From assembly GCF_017104565.1 (NCBI RefSeq), contig NZ_JAAGPD010000028.1, forward strand, positions 78,725 through 142,724: a DNA stretch of 64,000 nucleotides. Reading direction: 5' to 3'. The notes beneath the pieces are model-generated. The model was not told where the DNA came from. It was given only the letters and a program-made list of their open reading frames with translations, and searched no databases. Positions 58,561-64,000 of the stretch are shown piece after piece; position 1 is the stretch's first letter; each line of letters starts with the position of its first letter. Source of the stretch: Paraburkholderia sp. Tr-20389. GTDB lineage: Bacteria > Pseudomonadota > Gammaproteobacteria > Burkholderiales > Burkholderiaceae. A program made the position numbers and the translations under genes.

Positions 58561-59502
58561 GATTTGAGACGGAGGCACATTGCCCCTTGCGCCCGGCGCG
58601 AACGCGAGTATGCGCAGTTGACTCGGATCGGCAAAGAAGAGCCGTCCATCCGGCGAGACGGCGATCCGGTTACCTGGCCGCGCCAGCTCCTGGCCGACGA
58701 TGCCCGTGGCTGGGCCGCTGATCGTCCGTAACGGTCGCATGTTGCCATTCGCCTTGGCGGCGAAAACGCTCACCTGAGTCTGGGTCGCATCCGCAGTCGT
58801 GTTGTAGACGAACAATTCGTCCGTGCGAGGATCGATAGCGATCGTTGTGGCAATCTGCGAGAAAAAAACATTGCGGCCCGGAAACAGGCCGGTGTTCGGA
58901 CCTGTGAGGCTGCGCAGAAGCGGAGGCGCGGTCACGCTTCGACTCGTGCCGAATGTATCGATGATCGCCGCTCCCTGTATGTCATAACCCGCGATCAGCA
59001 GATTGTCGTCTCCGTCGATGGCGATGCTCTGGTAATGCGTGATATTCGGATCGGTAATGCGGACGGGATTGGGTATTGGCCCTGAACTATTGACGGGAAC
59101 GACCATCACGCCCGCGGTCGATGGGCGAACGCTCAGGACGAAGTCGTTGAGGCGAGAGTCCACTGCGACGCCGGGCAGATCATTCGTCGACGTCAACATG
59201 AACGAGCGCTCGGGTGCCTGATTGCCTTCAGCCTTGCGCGGAAAGATATCGACCGTACTCTGGCCAAACTGCGCAACGTGAAAGGCATCCTTTTTATCGA
59301 TCGCCGTCGCGCCGGCCGACATCAAGGTAGTGAGCGGCCCTTGCAGCACCTGGCAGGGCTCGGTCGCTCCATTGGCGCGCGCGGAGTAACCCCGAATCTG
59401 ATTGTCGAAAGAGAGAAAGACCGCGTCGCTGCGACAGACGGCGTGTGCCACCTGAGCCCCGAAAAGCATACTGACGAGGGCGACACATAGCACCGGTTTC
59501 AT
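58453..59502 (-). CDS. secreted beta-propeller-like protein
   Basis: The 349-residue protein has a Sec signal peptide (MKPVLCVALVSMLFGAQVAHA), then repeating strands with PxDG, NLLIAGYD, IAIDPRTDELFVYNTT and RIAVSPDGRLFFAD, consistent with an NHL/WD-like propeller. It is probably periplasmic or secreted. No catalytic residues identified. Host gene. Confidence 0.7.
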   Translation of the reverse strand: MKPVLCVALVSMLFGAQVAHAVCRSDAVFLSFDNQIRGYSARANGATEPCQVLQGPLTTLMSAGATAIDKKDAFHVAQFGQSTVDIFPRKAEGNQAPERSFMLTSTNDLPGVAVDSRLNDFVLSVRPSTAGVMVVPVNSSGPIPNPVRITDPNITHYQSIAIDGDDNLLIAGYDIQGAAIIDTFGTSRSVTAPPLLRSLTGPNTGLFPGRNVFFSQIATTIAIDPRTDELFVYNTTADATQTQVSVFAAKANGNMRPLRTISGPATGIVGQELARPGNRIAVSPDGRLFFADPSQLRILAFAPGARGNVPPSQIIEDSTPGPANSGAIVFRSGRGGRHDDDGCSMKPDE

Positions 59503-59725
59503 GACATGCCTCCTTGGTCATATTGTGCGAATGCGCCGATTAAGGATAGACACGCACGGGAGGCCGAATGAATTTACGCCAGTTGAAACCTGTCTTTTGG
59601 CGGACGATGCGAGGGAATACAGCGATATCAGGCATTAGTCCGTTTTGCTAATGCGTGCTATGACGGCAGGTCGTATAGGGCCGACCGGATTTTTAAATTA
59701 GCGTTGAGTACATTCGATACCGCCA

Positions 59726-59896
59726 CTATTTGTTCCGTCGATCGCGCCGCTGCTTGTGCGTTGCGGGCTTGGACTTTCTCTCGTCGTCTTCCAGGCGAGC
59801 ACGCGCGCGCTCCTCGCGAAATCCTTTATCGCTCCACAAAACGTAGAGAATCGAGACGCAGAAAATGACCGCGAGTGCAATGTAATAGTTTTTCAT
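59726..59896 (-). CDS. small single-TM host protein (56 aa)
   Basis: A 56-residue protein: MKNYYIALAVIFCVSILYVLW is one TM helix, and the rest is highly charged (Arg/Glu/Lys). An alternative start at 59962 would add 22 residues that lack coding signal. It likely faces the cytoplasm with its basic tail. Confidence 0.5.
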   Translation of the reverse strand: MKNYYIALAVIFCVSILYVLWSDKGFREERARARLEDDERKSKPATHKQRRDRRNK

Positions 59897-60047
59897 TCTT
59901 TTATCAGGCAGAGAGCGGAAATGCGTGACGGGCCAAAGTTCGACGTACTGCCCTTCCGTCATCCGTTCAGGTAACTCGAAATCGGTCCTTCCGTAACTCA
60001 GGTGATAGGTAGAAGATTAACAATCGTAAGGTGCCATCACCACCGGG

Positions 60048-60077
60048 GAAACACCCCCTTTCGTCGGGGGGTGTTTC
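60048..60077. terminator. strong hairpin (11-bp GC-rich stem)
   Basis: GAAACACCCCC (60048-60058) pairs with GGGGGTGTTTC (60067-60077), 8-nt loop, but with no T run downstream. It may be a terminator or mRNA-stability element. Confidence 0.45.
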
Positions 60078-60179
60078 TGCCAGGCACCGACACGATTACA
60101 AGATCTGTCCCGGCGCGGCGGCAACGTTCGCGAACCGAGGATCAGGTCTTGCTGCGCAGTTCGTGCATGGGAGACGATC

Positions 60180-60371
60180 ATGGTGAAACTTGTCGGCATC
60201 TTGGCTTTAGCGGCGGCCGTCGCCGGATGCGTAGCGGCCCCGCCCTACGACAACAACTACCCGGCGTACGGCGGTCCCGGCTATTACGCGCCGGGGCCGA
60301 GTATTGGCGTAGGCGTGGGAGGCGGCAGCTTCGGCGGTGGAGTGGGTGTCGGCGTCGGTGTGGGATTTTGA
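60180..60371 (+). CDS. small glycine-rich lipoprotein
   Basis: A 63-residue product: a type II signal with lipobox VAGC (Cys17), then a Pro/Tyr/Gly-rich tail ending in GVGVGVG repeats. Likely an outer-membrane or periplasmic lipoprotein of unknown function. Host gene. Confidence 0.65.
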   Translation: MVKLVGILALAAAVAGCVAAPPYDNNYPAYGGPGYYAPGPSIGVGVGGGSFGGGVGVGVGVGF

Positions 60372-60480
60372 GCGCGGCGAGGCAGCCGCTGACAGTTGCA
60401 TGGGAACGGTTTATGCGTTCGACGATCGTCACCGGTCCTGTGCAGATCTGTCGCATGTAGCGCGATCCCACGCAGCGGGT

Positions 60481-61866
60481 CTACCGCACCATCATCAACG
60501 GAACATCCGCGCGCATCCCTCTCAAGAACGTCGCCATATCGCACTCATACGACTCGAGCAGCCGGTACAGCGTGACGCGGGAGATCTCCAGTTCGCGTGC
60601 CGCATCGGCGACGTTGCCACGATGCCGTAGCAAGGCGGACTCGATTGCATGCTGCTCGGCGTGACGCCGCACCTGATCGAGCGAGGTGACACGCGCATCG
60701 ACGCAATGCGCAAGGCCCAGGTCGCGTGCCGTGATCGTCGGACTGTCGAACATCACGACGGCGCGCCACACGCGATTGCGCAGTTCCCGGACATTGCCTG
60801 GCCAGTCGTGCGCATGCAGCGCACGCACGGCGTCCTCGGAAAACCCGCGAATCCGCCGACTCGAATCGACACGCAACTGATCCAGCAGATGCCGCGCCAG
60901 CAATTCGACATCGGCCCCGCGCGCGCGAAGCGGCGGCTCGCCAAGCTGAAGCACGCTCAAGCGATGATACAAATCTTCCCGGAACCGCCCTTCCGCAGTC
61001 GCAGCCATCAGGTTCACATGGGTCGCGCAGACGATCCTGACGTCGACGGGAACCGCGTGCGAAGCGCCTAGCCGCTCGATGCTGCGTTCCTGTAAAAAGC
61101 GCAACAGACCTGCCTGGCTATTCAAGGGCAAATCGGCGATCTCGTCGAGAAACACCGTGCCGCCGTTGGCTGCCTCGATGCGCCCCGTCTTGCGCTCGTT
61201 TGCACCCGTGAACGCGCCGCGCTCATAACCGAACAACTCCGACATGACGAGATGTTCCGGCATCGCGCCGCAGTTGATCGCGACAAACGGCGCATGCCGT
61301 CGCGCAGAATGCCGGTGGATCGACAGCGCGGTCAGTTCCTTGCCCGTTCCCGACTCGCCCTGAATCAGCACGGGCGCATTGCATAACGCGACCTTGCGGA
61401 TCGCGCGAAAGAGCGAAAGCATTGCGTCGCACGACCCGATCATTTCGCCGTCCGCGCCGGCCCACGGATCGTGCGCCAGCGGCTCGGTCAGAGAACACAT
61501 TCCGCGTGCGTGTCCTACGGCGTGACGCAGTTCGTCCGGGGTGGTCGGCAACGTGATGTAGCTCATGCAACGCCCGCGCACGAGCGAGCGGACCGAACCA
61601 TCTTCCAGCTGCTCGGGCCACAAGGCGGCAACCCAGCCTACGTCGCGCATGGAGAGCACCTCGGTGAGCGCTTCCAGGTCGCGTGGAAACTTCATCGAAG
61701 CAATATCGATCAATCCGCCGGCACCTGCAGCAAGCCGCGTTCGTTGCCGGTTGCGCGCGCAGATATCGATCCGGTCGATATTCCATTCGCTCTGCGGCAG
61801 CAAGACGTCAGGCAGCGCCCGGCTACCACGGCAAACGTGATAGAGCTTCCTCGTCACCGATTCCAT
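60481..61866 (-). CDS. VpsR-like sigma54-type response activator
   Basis: The 461-residue protein has a VpsR-type N-terminal domain (residues 1-130, receiver-like but lacking the usual Asp triad by eye), an AAA+ sigma54-interaction domain with GESGTGKE (170-177), GAFTGA (217-222) and GGTVFLDEIADLPL (about 233-246), and a C-terminal Fis-type HTH (about 420-445, NVADAARELEISRVTLYRLL). It regulates exopolysaccharide, biofilm or secretion genes in Burkholderiaceae. GAFTGA is intact, so sigma54 interaction is possible. Confidence 0.85.
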   Translation of the reverse strand: MESVTRKLYHVCRGSRALPDVLLPQSEWNIDRIDICARNRQRTRLAAGAGGLIDIASMKFPRDLEALTEVLSMRDVGWVAALWPEQLEDGSVRSLVRGRCMSYITLPTTPDELRHAVGHARGMCSLTEPLAHDPWAGADGEMIGSCDAMLSLFRAIRKVALCNAPVLIQGESGTGKELTALSIHRHSARRHAPFVAINCGAMPEHLVMSELFGYERGAFTGANERKTGRIEAANGGTVFLDEIADLPLNSQAGLLRFLQERSIERLGASHAVPVDVRIVCATHVNLMAATAEGRFREDLYHRLSVLQLGEPPLRARGADVELLARHLLDQLRVDSSRRIRGFSEDAVRALHAHDWPGNVRELRNRVWRAVVMFDSPTITARDLGLAHCVDARVTSLDQVRRHAEQHAIESALLRHRGNVADAARELEISRVTLYRLLESYECDMATFLRGMRADVPLMMVR

Positions 61867-62157
61867 ACGAAGCCTCTCGAGCCGGTTCTAATTAGAAAGG
61901 AAAACTTGACCGCTTCGACAAGAAAGAGAAAATACCCTGTAAAGGAAGTGTCGGAGATCGAAGCTGAAGAACGCCTTAAGATTTGTTTTCTATTCCCTGA
62001 GCGAGGGCGTATTGGGCCGCGAATCCGTGGAGATATGTGTGGCGGACCGCATAAGCAGGTGCGAATAAGTGCGTAATGAGAATCAAAGACGACATTGAAA
62101 TTACAATTCCGCGTTTATTGAATTCTTATAGCGGTATTTCAATGCGCTTTAAGCCGC
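61867..62157. other. 290-bp AT-richer spacer
   Basis: No supported gene. It separates the regulator from the pseudopilin operon and would hold the regulator's promoter. Confidence 0.4.
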
Positions 62158-62781
62158 TTACCAATGCGAAGAGCCAAGGCTTCGAGGAGTGTAACGCGTG
62201 AGCCCATCGTTCATCGGATCGAAAGGTGCATCCAGTGAACCTGTTCTTGGCTTCCGGGGTTGCGCGTCGGGACCGGAATTGGAACGCTGCATGGGCGGCA
62301 GATAGAAGAATTGCCAACCGGCGTAGGTCTGCTGCCCTTCGAAGTCTTCGAACTGACGTGGAAAGCGCGACCGTTTGATCGGCGCGTCCGTCGAACTGCT
62401 ATGCAAGCCCGCTATCCGTCCCGCCTGATACAGATAGACCCAATCGCTCTGGCCGGTAACGGGGTCGGCGTAGGCGCGCCGCAGATGATGCAGCGGTTCG
62501 GGAAAACGCGAGTCGTTGAGCAGTTCGTCGACGGATGCGGGCAGCACGCGGCCGGCGCGGTAGTAACGCAGTATCGCCAGACGGTACTGGTTGCCGACGA
62601 ACAGCAACTGCTGTTCGGTTTCGCGTTTGCGTTGCAATGACCAGACATCGAGTGCGCCCATCAGCGCGATGGAAAGCAGCATCAGCGCGATCAGCAGCGT
62701 CAGCATGACGATGCCCCGTTCGCGGAACATTCGCGTTTTCGAACGATGTCTCTCGCCGCCATGCGCCGCAGCAACGCTCAT
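62158..62781 (-). CDS. pseudopilin-like protein (third of operon)
   Basis: The 207-residue protein has an N-terminal hydrophobic helix after RERGIVMLTLLIALMLLSIALM, the prepilin-like processing site, though the conserved Glu5 is absent. The long C-terminal domain is charged, with an RLAILRYYRAGRVLP helix. It overlaps the middle pseudopilin stop by 4 nt. It may be a minor, non-canonical pseudopilin. Confidence 0.65.
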   Translation of the reverse strand: MSVAAAHGGERHRSKTRMFRERGIVMLTLLIALMLLSIALMGALDVWSLQRKRETEQQLLFVGNQYRLAILRYYRAGRVLPASVDELLNDSRFPEPLHHLRRAYADPVTGQSDWVYLYQAGRIAGLHSSSTDAPIKRSRFPRQFEDFEGQQTYAGWQFFYLPPMQRSNSGPDAQPRKPRTGSLDAPFDPMNDGLTRYTPRSLGSSHW

Positions 62782-63170
62782 TGCCCCGCTCCCGCCGCAT
62801 CGGATGCCGCGCCTTGCGGGCTGCTCGCGGGGAGGATGTCGTAGACGCCCGGCTTCGTATCGTCGGGCGAAGCGACCACCGCCCATTTGTCGTCGCCATT
62901 CACGGGATCGACGGGAATCGAGCGCAGATAGTGACGCGTGACGAGTTCGTCCAGCGTGTCGGGATACGCGCCGTTGTCGCCATAGAACTTGTCGATCGCG
63001 TCGCGCATCACGGCGAGATTCTGCGCGCGCACGTGCTCTTTGCCGCGATCGATGCTGTGCATGTAGCGCGGCAGCGCGATGGTCAACAGGAGGCCGATGA
63101 TCGCCATCACGACGACCAGTTCGATCAAGGTAAAGCCGGCGCTGCGGCGGCTCGATTGAATGCGTTTCAT
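62778..63170 (-). CDS. type II secretion/type IV pilus pseudopilin (130 aa)
   Basis: A 130-residue protein with the canonical GFTLIELVVVMAIIGLLLTIALPRYM prepilin peptide (about residues 12-37, written here in two parts: GFTLIELVVV then MAIIGLLLTI). A globular part with DAIDKFYGDNGAYPDTLDE follows, as in GspG. It assembles into the periplasmic pseudopilus. Confidence 0.82.
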   Translation of the reverse strand: MKRIQSSRRSAGFTLIELVVVMAIIGLLLTIALPRYMHSIDRGKEHVRAQNLAVMRDAIDKFYGDNGAYPDTLDELVTRHYLRSIPVDPVNGDDKWAVVASPDDTKPGVYDILPASSPQGAASDAAGAGQ

Positions 63171-63178
63171 GATGGGGC

Positions 63179-63748
63179 TCACCACTGCCGGTAGGGAATG
63201 CCGTTGATGCCGACGCGATCCGACTTCGACGACACATCGAACACGTCTTTGCCCGCCGTGCCACGTGCGGAAGTATCCGCGCTGTCGGCAGCGTCGGCGC
63301 CGCCGCCGTCCGGATGCGGAGGCGGCTCGCCGAACGCGCGCAGGGTCCAGGTGTCTTCCGGCGGCGTATCGGGATCGCCCGTATAAAAAGGATCGCGCGG
63401 CACGCGGCGCAGGAACATCACCAGTCCGCCCTTGGGATCCTTGACGTTCTTCACGCCGTCCACCAGCACGGCGAGAGTCGGCGGATAACCCGAAGCCTCC
63501 GCTTCCCGCTCGATGAGACCGCTGTCGCTCGCTTCCTTGTAGGCGTCGAGCGCAGTGCGAATCTCGCGCAATGCGGCGTTCAATTGCTGCTCCTTCTCGC
63601 GCTGCGCGATCAGTTGCGAAAACGGCACCACGGCGAGCGCAAGGATGCCGACCAGCGCCAGCGTGATCACGAGTTCGATCAGCGTGAAGCCACGCTGTCT
63701 CGCAGGACGCGCAATACGAAAACGGGCACGGCATGCGAGGATAAACAT
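63179..63748 (-). CDS. pseudopilin-like protein with long C-terminal domain
   Basis: The 189-residue protein has a RGFTLIELVITLALVGI prepilin segment (about residues 19-35), then a helix REKEQQLNAALREIRTALDAYKEA and a Gly/Asp-rich C-terminal domain with DPFYTGDPDTPPEDTWTL, as in GspG-type major pseudopilins with insertions. It overlaps the neighbouring genes tightly. Confidence 0.8.
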   Translation of the reverse strand: MFILACRARFRIARPARQRGFTLIELVITLALVGILALAVVPFSQLIAQREKEQQLNAALREIRTALDAYKEASDSGLIEREAEASGYPPTLAVLVDGVKNVKDPKGGLVMFLRRVPRDPFYTGDPDTPPEDTWTLRAFGEPPPHPDGGGADAADSADTSARGTAGKDVFDVSSKSDRVGINGIPYRQW

Positions 63749-63751
63749 CGT

Positions 63752-64000
63752 CTAGTACCCGCCGTTCTGGACCGGTCGTAATGGGTTGTCGGTCGACATG
63801 TCGCCGGGGGGCATCACCAGCATCGGCGGCGGCGCTGTTGCGGCCGGCTGTGCAGGCGCGGCGGGCGCCTGTGCAGCGGGCGCTGCGTAACCGGTTTGCG
63901 GCGCACCGCCTCCGTTCGTATTGCCGTTGTCGTTACCAACAGGCGGCACTTCGGGCGCGGCCTGCTCGGCAGCCGGCGCGGCGCCGTTGGCGGGCGCGGC
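63752..64000 (-). CDS. 3' end of secretin-like protein (partial)
   Basis: The frame runs off the window edge. The visible C-terminus (about 82 residues) is Pro/Ala/Gly-rich low complexity, ending NPLRPVQNGGY, as found in tails of GspD/PulD-type secretins and other pilus outer-membrane parts. It sits just upstream of two pseudopilin genes. The family cannot be proved from this fragment. Confidence 0.4.
   Translation of the reverse strand, partial: AAPANGAAPAAEQAAPEVPPVGNDNGNTNGGGAPQTGYAAPAAQAPAAPAQPAATAPPPMLVMPPGDMSTDNPLRPVQNGGY

Overview
This window is most of an integrated lambdoid siphovirus prophage plus about 7 kb of flanking chromosome from a high-GC beta-proteobacterium, most likely Burkholderia, Paraburkholderia or Caballeronia. 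That placement is inferred from the style of the flanking genes: a VpsR-like sigma54 activator, a pseudopilin operon next to a secretin-like C-terminus, and a GST. No database search was possible.

Layout. (1) 0.2-5.2 kb, minus strand: a leftward early operon with a YqaJ/lambda-Exo type nuclease, its probable annealing partner, several small unknown genes and an RNA polymerase alpha-CTD-like helix-hairpin-helix protein. (2) 5.2-6.1 kb: control region with two divergent candidate promoters, a palindromic operator candidate, a YdaS/Cro-like gene and a strong tR1-like terminator. (3) 6.2-10.4 kb, plus strand: rightward early operon with a ParB-like protein, O-like and P-like replication proteins, RusA and small zinc-knuckle proteins. 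(4) 10.4-18.1 kb: a cargo (moron) zone. It holds a KAP P-loop NTPase next to a HEPN-like gene, a lipoprotein and a two-TM protein. A recurring terminator-hairpin element separates the cargo, and two copies of it carry an HNH gene (one broken, one intact). (5) 18.2-39.7 kb: one long late operon: HNH, ParB-methyltransferase, TerS, TerL, protease, capsid, portal, collagen-like protein, connectors, tail tube with PKD domains, G/GT frameshift pair, tape measure, gpM, gpL, gpK, gpI, gpJ and a collar-type fibre.

(6) 39.7-56.8 kb: a second accessory zone. It has a truncated ORF after the tail genes, two SEC-C/PD-(D/E)XK nuclease-like proteins, a fusion of an EVE/PUA-like domain with a restriction-type nuclease domain, a macro-domain protein, a leftward operon of about ten small genes that includes an Imm-type superinfection-immunity protein, a three-gene HNH / small middle protein / DUF2326-like ATPase cassette resembling ABC-three-component conflict systems, two RHH proteins and a double-HTH regulator. 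(7) 56.8-64 kb: host DNA. It starts with the 3' half of an SDR gene, apparently cut by the prophage, then GST, a broken gene, a secreted propeller-like protein, small lipoprotein/TM proteins, a VpsR-like regulator and a type II-secretion-like operon running off the window.

The prophage therefore combines a conventional replication/packaging/tail programme with five or six candidate anti-phage modules in two insertion zones. No integrase, CI-type repressor beside Cro, holin or endolysin is visible. The integrase probably lies left of base 1, and the lysis genes may have been lost or displaced.
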